Origin: Oscillospiraceae bacterium
Lineage (GTDB): Bacteria; Bacillota; Clostridia; Oscillospirales; CAG-272
Direction of reading: 5' to 3'
DNA length: 10,008 nucleotides
NCBI GenBank assembly: GCA_015065045.1
Contig: SVRB01000053.1
Location: 1-10,008 of the forward strand
This document shows, piece by piece, positions 1 through 7,756 of the stretch (positions are counted from its first letter, which is position 1; each line of letters opens with the position of its first letter). The position numbers and the translations under genes are program-made. The notes under the pieces were generated by a model. The model made no database searches. It was not told where the DNA came from and worked only from the letters and a program-made list of their open reading frames with translations.

Positions 1-2
1 TC

Positions 3-1118
3 GGAATTATTTTCCTCTGTATTGCGATCTTATTCTGTTTTGTTATTATTTTTAAAACAGCAGACAAGCCGGTCGTTAATACACCTATCGACACAACGAT
101 AGACGCTGAGAACACCAACACCCCCGAAGCAACAAATACACCGGCTCCTACAAACACCCCCGACAATTCAACTACGGAGCCCTCAACCGATACAAGCACA
201 ACTCCCCCCACGGATACAACCACTCCCGCACCCGTTGTTCCCTCTGAACCTATTAAGGTTCCCTCTGAAAACACTGACGGAATAGTATCTACTGTTGCAG
301 ACGGAACATGGCCTGAGGGCGCGTCCGGTAATACGTCTATCGGCGGTCTTGTTTATACAAACGAAAACTTTGATTATATTGCTAAAGACGGAATAACCGT
401 TCTTGATAAATCAGGAAACGTTGTTGCCGTTTTAACAAGCAACAAAGCGCTCGGAATCACAGGATTTGATAAATACATCTTCTATATCGACGAATCCAAT
501 ATAGTTCACCGTATAAACACCGAGACGAACGAAGATACAGCCTTTTTATTCAAAGCAAATTCAATTTGCGCATACGAAGGTGAATTGTACTACGTTTCAT
601 CTGAACCCAAGGGACTTTATGCTTCCGACGTAAACGGTAACACCATAAAAATCATTTCAGATTCTGATATTTATACAGTAAACGTTACTGCAAACAAATT
701 GTACTTCTCAACAGATGCGGGTCTTTGCGTATTATCATCAAAAGACGGTAACGTTAAGATCTTCTGCCCTGACGGTGCAAAAGCTACAAGCATAATCGAA
801 ATTACAGGCTGCGTATTCTATACAGGCACTGACGGAAGACTTAAGTTCTATAACCCCGTTATCTCAAACAGCTTTGGTGTTGAATACCCCAGATACGAGG
901 TAAGCTTTACATACGTTTGCGCATTCAATAACAGAGTTTACGTTAAAACAGTTTCACAACACACAAATGCAGTTGAATGGATATCTACAACTTGGACACC
1001 CGGCAATGCATTGTTTGCCCCCTCTGCATTTACATCAACAGGAATTACAACCGATGCGCTTTACGTTACTTCAAGCGCTATATACGACGGAGAATTGAAC
1101 AGAACGTCAATTTCCTAA
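3..1118 (+). CDS. Membrane-anchored protein with Pro/Thr-rich stalk and propeller-like (DUF5050-type) ectodomain, 5' partial
   Basis: The frame is open from the first bases of the window to the TAA at 1116-1118 (371 codons visible), so the start lies upstream. Visible residues 1-18 are strongly hydrophobic (Ile/Phe/Leu/Val) and form a transmembrane helix. Residues of about 22-92 are a low-complexity Pro/Thr/Ser/Asn/Glu stalk. The remaining ~280 residues hold repeated short blocks with aromatic pairs, such as IFYID, LYYVS, LYFST and VFYTG, each followed by polar turns of the Asp-Gly/Asn-Gly kind, which is typical of beta-propeller blades. Clostridial proteins of the DUF5050 class have this layout, often with a zinc-ribbon before the helix; whether one exists here cannot be seen. 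A cell-surface sensor or binding role is inference. It lies 29 bp upstream of der, with no terminator between. A TTG at 585 is not a real start, because the upstream frame is clearly coding. Confidence 0.8.
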   Translation, partial: GIIFLCIAILFCFVIIFKTADKPVVNTPIDTTIDAENTNTPEATNTPAPTNTPDNSTTEPSTDTSTTPPTDTTTPAPVVPSEPIKVPSENTDGIVSTVADGTWPEGASGNTSIGGLVYTNENFDYIAKDGITVLDKSGNVVAVLTSNKALGITGFDKYIFYIDESNIVHRINTETNEDTAFLFKANSICAYEGELYYVSSEPKGLYASDVNGNTIKIISDSDIYTVNVTANKLYFSTDAGLCVLSSKDGNVKIFCPDGAKATSIIEITGCVFYTGTDGRLKFYNPVISNSFGVEYPRYEVSFTYVCAFNNRVYVKTVSQHTNAVEWISTTWTPGNALFAPSAFTSTGITTDALYVTSSAIYDGELNRTSIS

Positions 1119-1147
1119 TCGAGTTTTAAAAAAACAAGGAGAATTCA

Positions 1148-2482
1148 ATGTCAAAACCTATCGTTGCAATCGTGGGACGTCCGAACGTTGGAAAAAGCAC
1201 ACTCTTTAATAAGCTTGTGGGCGAGCGAATTTCCATCGTTGAAGACACTCCCGGAGTTACAAGAGACAGAATATATCATGAAATCGAATGGGCAGGCAGA
1301 ACGCTTATGCTTATCGATACCGGCGGTATTGAACCCAAAACCGACGATATGATTCTTAAATATATGAGACTTCAAGCAGAAATAGCTATTGAAACTGCTG
1401 ATGTTATTGTATTTATGACCGACGTTAAGGTTGGCTTAACTGCAGACGACAGAGATATAGCAAGAATGCTTCTTAAGAGCCAAAAGCCCGTTGTGCTTTG
1501 CGTAAACAAGGTAGACAAGGTTGGTGCTCTCCCTTATGAATTTTATGAGTTTTATGAGCTCGGCTTTATAGGTGACCCCATTCCCGTTTCGTCTGTACAC
1601 GGAACAGGCTCGGGAGATCTTCTCGACAGAGTTCTTGAATACTGCCCTGAAGAAACCGAAAACGAAAACGAGGACGATGACGCGATCAGCGTTGCTGTAA
1701 TCGGAAAACCTAACGCAGGCAAAAGCTCTATTATAAACAAGATTCTTGGAGAAGACAGACTTATTGTATCCAACATTCCCGGTACAACGAGAGATGCAAT
1801 AAATACAAGAATAGAAAACAAATTCGGTAAATATATATTTGTTGACACTGCAGGTATAAGAAGAAAGAGCCGCATTGACGACAGAATTGAAAAATATTCT
1901 GTTTTGCGTTCAAAAATGGCAGTTGAAAATGCAAATGTATGCGTTCTTATGGTTGACGCAACAGAAGGCATTACCGAACAGGACGAGCATATTGCAGGTC
2001 TTGCTCACGAAGCAGGCAAGCCTACTATCATCGTTGTAAACAAGTGGGATCTTATCGAAAAGGATAATAACACCGTTAACCAGTTTACACAGAAGATCCA
2101 GACTGCGTTGGCATATATGCCCTACGCTCCTATTCTCTTTATTTCTGCTAAAACAGGTCAGCGCATTGATAAATTGTTCGAATTTATAAACTATGTTTAC
2201 GAGCAGTCGGTTCTCAGAATTTCGACAGGTATGCTTAACGACGTGCTTAACGATGCAGTTACAAAGGTTCAGCCCCCCTCAGATAAGGGCAAACGCCTTA
2301 AGATCTATTATATGACACAGGTTGGTATCGCACCTCCTACGTTCGTTATCTTCTGTAACGACGCGGAATTGTTCCATTTCTCATATCAAAGATATATTGA
2401 AAACAGAATAAGAGAGGTCTTTGGCTTCAAGGGTACTCCTATCAAAATTATTATCCGACAGAAAGGCGATAACGATAACTAA
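1148..2482 (+). CDS. der: Ribosome-assembly GTPase Der (EngA)
   Basis: Der is an essential cytoplasmic GTPase with two consecutive G domains, needed for late assembly of the 50S ribosomal subunit. The 444-residue length is normal. G domain 1 has the P-loop GRPNVGKST (residues 10-18), DTGG (57-60) and NKVD (120-123). An acidic linker (about 168-179) leads to G domain 2 with GKPNAGKSS (186-194), DTAG (233-236), NKWD (298-301) and SAK (333-335). The C-terminal ~95 residues are the KH-like RNA-binding domain. The second P-loop has Ala where domain 1 has Val, a variation common in this family. The start is supported by AAGGAGA at 1136-1142, five bases before the ATG. The gene lies between the propeller protein and plsY in an apparent operon; der next to plsY is a recurrent clostridial arrangement. 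Confidence 0.97.
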   Translation: MSKPIVAIVGRPNVGKSTLFNKLVGERISIVEDTPGVTRDRIYHEIEWAGRTLMLIDTGGIEPKTDDMILKYMRLQAEIAIETADVIVFMTDVKVGLTADDRDIARMLLKSQKPVVLCVNKVDKVGALPYEFYEFYELGFIGDPIPVSSVHGTGSGDLLDRVLEYCPEETENENEDDDAISVAVIGKPNAGKSSIINKILGEDRLIVSNIPGTTRDAINTRIENKFGKYIFVDTAGIRRKSRIDDRIEKYSVLRSKMAVENANVCVLMVDATEGITEQDEHIAGLAHEAGKPTIIVVNKWDLIEKDNNTVNQFTQKIQTALAYMPYAPILFISAKTGQRIDKLFEFINYVYEQSVLRISTGMLNDVLNDAVTKVQPPSDKGKRLKIYYMTQVGIAPPTFVIFCNDAELFHFSYQRYIENRIREVFGFKGTPIKIIIRQKGDNDN

Positions 2483-2483
2483 T

Positions 2484-3194
2484 ATGGAAGCAATTTACAC
2501 TTTTTTTAATATAGGTATAGTTGGTCTATTGTTTGGAACAAGAGCTGAGGATACTGCGGGTAATGTTTACTATAATACGCCTTGGATATATATAATCCCT
2601 GCACTTGTACTTATTATAATGGCAGCTTATCTTTTAGGAAGCATAAATTTTGCCACGTTTATCTCAAAGAAAAAATATAAAGAAGATATAAGAGAACACG
2701 GCAGCGGAAATGCCGGAATGACAAACATGATGCGCACCTACGGCACAAAGGCAGCTGCTCTTACCCTTCTCGGTGACTTCCTTAAAACAGTTGTTGCTGT
2801 TCTTATAGGATACGCTGTATTTGGAACTCCCGGCGCATACGTTGCCGGAATAGGCGCAATAATAGGTCATACTTGGCCTATCTATTACAACTTTAAGGGC
2901 GGAAAAGGCGTTGTTACAGCTATCACTATGATACTCTGCACAAACCCATTACTTGCATTATTTTTGCTCCTTATCTTTGTAGCAATAGTTCTCGCAACAA
3001 AGTACATTTCTTTAGGCTCAATTATGTGCGCACTCCTCTACCCTATTTTGCTCAATAATTTCGGCGCTGTCGGTATAATCGAGTTGATTTGCTGTTTTGC
3101 TGTTGTTGTTCTTGTTGTGTACAATCATAGAGCAAATATTAAAAGATTATATGAAGGTAAGGAAAACAAGTTCTCTTTCAAAAAAAGCAAATAA
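2484..3194 (+). CDS. plsY: Glycerol-3-phosphate acyltransferase PlsY, with N-terminal extension
   Basis: PlsY is an integral membrane enzyme that transfers the acyl group of acyl-phosphate to glycerol-3-phosphate, making lysophosphatidate, the first committed step of phospholipid synthesis. All three family motifs are present: GSGNAGMTNMMR (residues 73-84), the glycine-rich GHTWP...GGKGV (128-143) and YNHRANIKRL (213-222). Several hydrophobic segments (about 37-58, 93-113, 115-130, 155-180, 195-213) fit its multi-pass topology. The ATG at 2484 is chosen because it sits one base after the der stop, suggesting coupled translation; the only purine-rich match, AAAGGCG at 2462-2468, is rather far away. 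The frame also extends upstream into der, but only as overlap. The family normally begins near residue 43 here, so about 40 extra residues (one hydrophobic stretch and a polar loop) precede the core. An alternative in-frame ATG at 2619 would give a more usual length, though it lacks a clear ribosome binding site. Confidence 0.95.
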   Translation: MEAIYTFFNIGIVGLLFGTRAEDTAGNVYYNTPWIYIIPALVLIIMAAYLLGSINFATFISKKKYKEDIREHGSGNAGMTNMMRTYGTKAAALTLLGDFLKTVVAVLIGYAVFGTPGAYVAGIGAIIGHTWPIYYNFKGGKGVVTAITMILCTNPLLALFLLLIFVAIVLATKYISLGSIMCALLYPILLNNFGAVGIIELICCFAVVVLVVYNHRANIKRLYEGKENKFSFKKSK

Positions 3195-3218
3195 CTTTCT
3201 ATACTTAGGGGAAAAATA

Positions 3219-4700
3219 ATGAAAACCATCACAAAAACAATTTTTCTTATTTCAATATTGATGTTATTGATCATAGCCTCGGCTTCAGTTGTTTCAGCAT
3301 CGAACGAAAATGTTACTGCAGCAGAAAGATATAAAATAACAACAGATCCTGTCTCCAAAAATCTGACGGACGATAACGTATCAACTTATCTTTCTACAGA
3401 TACTGTTTCAGTAAAGACAGATGCAGATATATCATCACTTTATATCAGATTGTGGGATAATGCTGCATCATATACTGTGACCATTGGAGACAAGGTATAC
3501 AAAAACGAAAATAATTTTCTTCACTCGTATTTCAAAATCCCAAGCGAAGTGAAAGACTGTAAAGAACTTACGATTACATTTGAAGAAAAAGTAAAGATTT
3601 CCGATGTTTTTGCTTTTTCAGATGGTACGCTTCCCGAGTGGGTTCAGACCTGGAGTACTCCCTATGACAGAGCAGACCTTTTGCTTAACACAACACACGC
3701 TGATGACGAGCAGCTATTTTTTGCAGGTGTACTTTCCTATTACTCATGTGTAAAAAAATACAGAGTTCAGGTAGTATATTTTACGGACCACAACAAAGCT
3801 AATGAAGCAATAAGAAGACATGAACTTCTGAACGCCTTGTGGATTGTCGGAATTGATCATTATCCTGTTATAAGCAACTTCCCCGATGCTTATTCCGAAA
3901 CATACAACGGGGCTTTAAACAACCTAAAGAACGCAGGATTTACCGAAGATGACGTATACGCATTCCAAACTGAAATGCTTAGAAGATTTAAACCTCTCGT
4001 TGTTGTCGGACATGACCTTAACGGTGAATACAAGCACGGTCAACACATACTTAACGCACAAACACTTACAAAAGCTGTAGAATACGCAAAAGATCCTGAA
4101 AAATATCCTGAGTCAGCACAGAAATACGGACTTTGGAATACTCCTAAGCTCTATCTTCACCTCTATGAAAACAACAAAATCGTAATGAACTGGGATGAAC
4201 CATACGAAGAACTTGGTGGAAAGACTCCTTTCCAGATGACTCAATTAGGATTTGAACAGCACAACTCACAGCACTATACATGGTTCTATACGTGGCTTAA
4301 CGGAAACAACAAGAACATTACTGCAGCAACACAGATATATATGTATTCTCCCTGCAACTACGGTCTATACAGAAGTACAGTCGGTGAGGACGTTGCGAAA
4401 AATGATTTCTTTGAAAATCTTGTTAACTACGACGAACAAGAAAGAATCGAACAGGAAAGACTTGAAGAAGAATTACGCAAGCAACAAGAAGCAGAAGAAA
4501 GCAGAAGACAAGAAGAAAGCTCTATTCAAGAATCTATTGATGAAGCATCAAGGGCTGAAGCCTCAAAATTAGAATCTCAGAAACTTGCTAATCAACAATC
4601 GCAGAGTAACAAAAAAATGCTCGGTACTATAGCAATAGTTATACTAATTTCCTCTGTTATTACACTTGGCGTTATAATATTTAGAAGCTTTAAATCGTAA
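3219..4700 (+). CDS. Secreted, membrane-tethered PIG-L/LmbE-family deacetylase-like protein
   Basis: PIG-L/LmbE proteins are zinc enzymes that remove N-acetyl groups from GlcNAc-type sugars and related compounds. Residues 1-27 form a signal peptide (Lys-containing start, hydrophobic core, ending VSA). Residues 35-135 look like a beta-rich accessory domain. The catalytic domain runs from about 150 to 400: HADDE (160-164) corresponds to the usual AHPDDE metal/catalytic motif with Ala replacing Pro, RHEL (200-203) matches the conserved Arg/Glu helix, and GHDLNGEYKHGQH (264-276) supplies the His pair H273/H276. A highly charged Glu/Gln/Arg coiled coil (about 404-462) leads to a C-terminal transmembrane helix (467-487), so the enzyme domain probably sits outside the membrane on a stalk. 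AGGGGA at 3207-3212 precedes the ATG by six bases. It is the last gene of the operon, 24 bp after plsY. The substrate is not known; cell-wall or surface glycans are plausible inference. Confidence 0.85.
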   Translation: MKTITKTIFLISILMLLIIASASVVSASNENVTAAERYKITTDPVSKNLTDDNVSTYLSTDTVSVKTDADISSLYIRLWDNAASYTVTIGDKVYKNENNFLHSYFKIPSEVKDCKELTITFEEKVKISDVFAFSDGTLPEWVQTWSTPYDRADLLLNTTHADDEQLFFAGVLSYYSCVKKYRVQVVYFTDHNKANEAIRRHELLNALWIVGIDHYPVISNFPDAYSETYNGALNNLKNAGFTEDDVYAFQTEMLRRFKPLVVVGHDLNGEYKHGQHILNAQTLTKAVEYAKDPEKYPESAQKYGLWNTPKLYLHLYENNKIVMNWDEPYEELGGKTPFQMTQLGFEQHNSQHYTWFYTWLNGNNKNITAATQIYMYSPCNYGLYRSTVGEDVAKNDFFENLVNYDEQERIEQERLEEELRKQQEAEESRRQEESSIQESIDEASRAEASKLESQKLANQQSQSNKKMLGTIAIVILISSVITLGVIIFRSFKS

Positions 4701-4717
4701 ATCTCTTAAATAAAACT

Positions 4718-4752
4718 AAAAGAGTTGCAGTTCATTCTGCAACTCTTTTTTT
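4718..4752 (+). terminator. Rho-independent terminator of the der-plsY operon
   Basis: A perfect 10-bp stem (AGAGTTGCAG at 4721-4730 with its complement at 4737-4746), extendable by three A-T pairs, closes a six-base TTCATT loop and runs into seven T residues at 4746-4752. It begins 18 bp after the stop of the deacetylase-like gene. Confidence 0.93.
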
Positions 4753-4795
4753 AAAAATAAATAATGGGTACACAAAACATATCTGTGTACCCATT
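4753..4795 (-). terminator. Rho-independent terminator of glyQS
   Basis: A perfect 12-bp inverted repeat (AATGGGTACACA at 4763-4774 with its complement at 4784-4795) with a nine-base loop. Read on the - strand, it is followed by a T-rich tail (ATTTATTTTT). It lies 20 bp after the glyQS stop, so the convergent operon and glyQS each have their own terminator, placed back to back. Confidence 0.88.
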
Positions 4796-4814
4796 TGTTA
4801 TGTCTAATTATAAA

Positions 4815-6206
4815 TTAGAAATTGATCTTGTTCTGAATGTATTCTTCGAGGCTGTCGATAGAAATACGAACCTGTTCCATTGTGTCACGGTCTCTTACAG
4901 TTACGCAACCGTCTTCTTTTGAATCGAAGTCATATGTGATACAAAGAGGTGTACCGATTTCATCCTGACGGCGATATCTCTTACCGATTGAACCTGCTTC
5001 ATCATAGTCAACCATAAACTTAGAAGAAAGCTTTGTGTAAACCTCTGTAGCTTCTTCTGAAAGCTTCTTGGAGAGAGGAAGAACAGCGCACTTGAAGGGT
5101 GCCAACGCAGGATGGAGTCTGAGAACTGTTCTTACGTCGCCTTCGCTGATTTCTTCTTCATCATATGCTTCAATAAGGAATGCCAAAACTACACGGTCTG
5201 CACCGAGAGAAGGCTCAATACAATAAGGAATGTAGCGTTCGTTTGTTTCGGGATCGAAGTAGCTCAAATCCTTACCGGAATGTTCTGAATGCGCCTTAAG
5301 GTCAAAGTCTGTACGGTCAGCAATTCCCCAAAGCTCACCCCAACCAAACGGGAAAAGGAATTCAAAGTCTGTTGTAGCATTTGAATAGTGTGAAAGTTCT
5401 TCGGGAGAATGGTCACGAAGCTTGAGGTTTTCCTTCTTCATGCCGAGTGAGTAAAGGAATTCTGCGCAGAAGTTCTTCCAGTATGCAAACCATTCAAGGT
5501 CTGTACCGGGCTTGCAGAAGAATTCAAGTTCCATCTGTTCAAATTCACGTGTACGGAATGTAAAGTTACCGGGAGTAATTTCGTTTCTGAATGACTTACC
5601 GATCTGAGCAATACCGAAAGGAATCTTCTTTCTTGTAGTTCTCTGAACGTTCGCAAAGTTTACGAATATACCCTGAGCTGTTTCAGGACGCATATAAAGC
5701 TGAGACTGTGAGTCTTCTGTAACGCCCTGGAATGTCTTAAACATCATATTGAACTTACGAATGGGTGTGAAGTCTGTCTTACCGCAGTTTGAGCAAACTA
5801 CGTTGTTTTCAATAATAAAGGTTGACATTTCATCATTTGTCATGCTTTCAACCTTAACATCCTTGCCGTTTTCCTTTGCCCATTCTTCAATAAGCTTGTC
5901 AGCTCTGTGTCTCATCTTACAAGACTTACAGTCGATAAGCGGGTCATTGAAGTTTACAACGTGGCCGGAAGCAACCCATACCTCAGGGTTCATCAAGATC
6001 GCACTGTCAAGACCCACGTTAAGCTTGGACTCCTGAACAAACTTCTTCCACCAAGCCTTTTTAACGTTGTTCTTTACTTCAACGCCAAGAGGGCCGTAGT
6101 CCCAAGAGTTTGCAAGACCTCCGTATATTTCTGAACCGCTGAATACAAATCCGCGATTCTTACATAATGCAACGATTTTTTCCATCGTCTTTTCTGTGTT
6201 ATTCAT
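4815..6206 (-). CDS. glyQS: Glycyl-tRNA synthetase, dimeric (single-chain) type
   Basis: This class II aminoacyl-tRNA synthetase charges tRNA-Gly in the cytoplasm. The 463-residue chain is full length for the alpha2 type, unlike the separate GlyQ/GlyS subunits of many bacteria. The N-terminus has the signature GSEIYGGLANSWDYGPLG (24-41). A Cys4 metal-binding-like module is visible as CKSC (93-96) and CSNC (138-141). Class II motif 2 is around FRNEITPGNF...FRTREFEQMELEFF (206-230). Motif 3 is EPSLGADRVVLAFL (331-344). The C-terminal domain from about 368 (LAPFKCAVLPLS) is the anticodon-binding fold. The ATG at 6206 has an AGGAG ribosome binding site ten bases upstream (complement of 6217-6221). 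It is transcribed alone, with its own promoter and terminator, divergent from the antiporter. No T-box leader was found. Confidence 0.97.
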   Translation of the reverse strand: MNNTEKTMEKIVALCKNRGFVFSGSEIYGGLANSWDYGPLGVEVKNNVKKAWWKKFVQESKLNVGLDSAILMNPEVWVASGHVVNFNDPLIDCKSCKMRHRADKLIEEWAKENGKDVKVESMTNDEMSTFIIENNVVCSNCGKTDFTPIRKFNMMFKTFQGVTEDSQSQLYMRPETAQGIFVNFANVQRTTRKKIPFGIAQIGKSFRNEITPGNFTFRTREFEQMELEFFCKPGTDLEWFAYWKNFCAEFLYSLGMKKENLKLRDHSPEELSHYSNATTDFEFLFPFGWGELWGIADRTDFDLKAHSEHSGKDLSYFDPETNERYIPYCIEPSLGADRVVLAFLIEAYDEEEISEGDVRTVLRLHPALAPFKCAVLPLSKKLSEEATEVYTKLSSKFMVDYDEAGSIGKRYRRQDEIGTPLCITYDFDSKEDGCVTVRDRDTMEQVRISIDSLEEYIQNKINF

Positions 6207-6265
6207 TACGATACAACTCCTATATGTAATTTAATATTTATTATTCAACATAATATACAAATTTT

Positions 6266-6294
6266 ATTATAACAGATAAAAACAAAAAAATCAA
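6266..6294 (-). promoter_or_regulatory. Sigma-A promoter of glyQS
   Basis: On the - strand, TTGATT (6294-6289) and a perfect TATAAT (6271-6266) are separated by exactly 17 bases. The predicted start near 6259 gives a leader of about 53 nt, too short for a T-box riboswitch. Confidence 0.72.
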
Positions 6295-6396
6295 GCATAA
6301 AAGCAATCATTTTTCAATATACCCTGAAATTCTTTACGTTTTATAAAAACAAAAAAACTACTGAATAATTATTCTTTCGTATAATGCAAAAAAGTA

Positions 6397-6425
6397 TCGA
6401 CAAAATATTAAAAAAGTGATACAAT
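6397..6425 (+). promoter_or_regulatory. Sigma-A promoter of the cation antiporter gene
   Basis: TCGACA (6397-6402) and TACAAT (6420-6425), each one base from consensus, are separated by 17 bases. Transcription would start near 6432, about 32 nt before the ATG at 6464. Confidence 0.68.
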
Positions 6426-6463
6426 ATATATTATGAATTTTTATTTTTCGAAAGGACAAAAAA

Positions 6464-7672
6464 ATGGATCTTATTATCCCGATTATTCTGTTTATTATTG
6501 GTCTGGTTTTTCTTATCAAAGGCGGCGACTGGTTTGTTGATGCAGCTACCGGTATTGCTCACCGTTTACACATTCCCGAAATACTTATCGGTGCTACAGT
6601 TGTATCTATCGGTACTACTCTGCCAGAAGTAATGGTCTCGGCGACAGGTGCAATTCAAGGTCAGGGTGCTATGGCATACGGAAACGCTATAGGCTCTATC
6701 ATTTGTAATACTGCTCTTATCTCAGCGCTTACTATTGCTATTCGTCCTTCCGGTGTAAACAAGAAAACACTTCTCTTCCCTACGATATTCTTTTTCTGCT
6801 CTGCGATATTCTATTCGCTGATCGCATATATATTCGGCGAATTTCCTCGTTGGTCCGGAATAGTATTGCTTTTGGGATTTGTAGCTTATATGACAGTCCT
6901 CATTATTCAGGCTTTCAAAGAAAGAAAACCCAAAGAAAAAATTACCGGTGAACTTATCATCGACGTACTTGACGATGAGGTCGAGGACGATAAGCAAAGC
7001 TCCGTTGGTGATTTCGTTGGATTTTTGATTGTAGGTTTAGGACTTATCGCTACACAGGTTATCAGCATAATAAGTGCCGGCGGTTTAATGACAGATATTT
7101 CAAATGTTCTCTCATTTGCATCCTTTTACCTCAACGGCATTCTCGGAATTTTATTCCTTGCCATAGGAATAGCAAAAGCCATCGCTCACGACGGCTTAAA
7201 GTTGCTTAACTCAAACGTACTGTTTCTCATTTTGGGTGCTGCAATAATAGCAATCGGCGCAACCTTGCTTGTAGATAACGGAACGATAATTGCAGAAAGG
7301 GTTGGTGTTCCGAGCTCTGTAATCGCACTGACGTTTGTAGCTCTCGGCACTTCTCTGCCCGAGCTTGTGACAGCTGTTACATCTCTTTTGAAGGGCCACA
7401 GCGCACTTTCGTTAGGTAATATTATCGGTGCTAACATATTTAATCTTGTTCTCGTAAGCGGCACTTCTATTACTATATCACCGTTTAAAGTACCGGCAGA
7501 CAAATATATTTCAGGAATAAATTCATCTTTTGTAATCGATATTCCGCTTATGATATCGGTTATGGCAATTATGACACTCCCCTCTCTGATAAGAGGAAAG
7601 CTTGCTCGTTGGCAAGGTGTGTTGTTGCTCGGAATCTACGCGGCATTCTGTGTCTTCCAGTTTGTATTTTAA
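6464..7672 (+). CDS. CaCA-family sodium/calcium (cation/proton) antiporter, YrbG-like
   Basis: Members of this superfamily export Ca2+ across the cytoplasmic membrane in exchange for Na+ or H+. The two inverted alpha repeats are unmistakable: GATVVSIGTTLPE (43-55) followed by AYGNAIGSIICN (71-82), and FVALGTSLPE (291-300) followed by SLGNIIGANIFN (316-327). The Glu/Asn residues of these motifs form the ion site in the family. Each half is preceded by the matching hydrophobic hairpin with an Asp (GGDWFVDA, 20-27; LLVDNGTI, 268-275). The protein is 402 residues; YrbG-like proteins are usually near 320. The surplus lies between the halves: an acidic Lys/Asp/Glu loop (about 152-180) and an extra hydrophobic stretch (about 183-240). 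AAAGGA at 6451-6456 precedes the ATG by seven bases. It is single, with its own promoter and terminator. Ion specificity cannot be read from the sequence. Confidence 0.92.
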   Translation: MDLIIPIILFIIGLVFLIKGGDWFVDAATGIAHRLHIPEILIGATVVSIGTTLPEVMVSATGAIQGQGAMAYGNAIGSIICNTALISALTIAIRPSGVNKKTLLFPTIFFFCSAIFYSLIAYIFGEFPRWSGIVLLLGFVAYMTVLIIQAFKERKPKEKITGELIIDVLDDEVEDDKQSSVGDFVGFLIVGLGLIATQVISIISAGGLMTDISNVLSFASFYLNGILGILFLAIGIAKAIAHDGLKLLNSNVLFLILGAAIIAIGATLLVDNGTIIAERVGVPSSVIALTFVALGTSLPELVTAVTSLLKGHSALSLGNIIGANIFNLVLVSGTSITISPFKVPADKYISGINSSFVIDIPLMISVMAIMTLPSLIRGKLARWQGVLLLGIYAAFCVFQFVF

Positions 7673-7690
7673 TAAAATTATTATCATTAT

Positions 7691-7725
7691 AAAAAATCCG
7701 AATGCTTTTGCATTCGGATTTTTTT
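7691..7725. terminator. Bidirectional terminator between the antiporter and the convergent membrane-protein gene
   Basis: A 15-bp inverted repeat (7691-7705 with 7710-7724; core ATCCGAATGC) closes a TTTT loop. It has A6 on the left and T7 on the right, so both strands give a stem followed by a U run. It lies 18 bp after the antiporter stop and 32 bp after the end of the opposing gene. Confidence 0.93.
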
Positions 7726-7756
7726 ATGTTCCCAAAACAGAATTGAATTTTCTTAT

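Noticed and set aside
585..1118. Separate 177-residue gene starting at a TTG codon at 585
   Set aside because: The same frame is open and clearly coding back to the window edge, with a membrane helix and stalk, so this is only the internal part of the partial gene at 3-1118.
2421..2483. Longer PlsY starting inside der at 2421
   Set aside because: It would add 21 residues translated from the der coding sequence without a ribosome binding site; the ATG at 2484 fits the operon spacing better.
6380..6385. TATAAT as a second promoter for the antiporter gene
   Set aside because: The base match is perfect, but no acceptable -35 hexamer lies 16-18 bases upstream; the pair at 6397-6425 is better placed and balanced.
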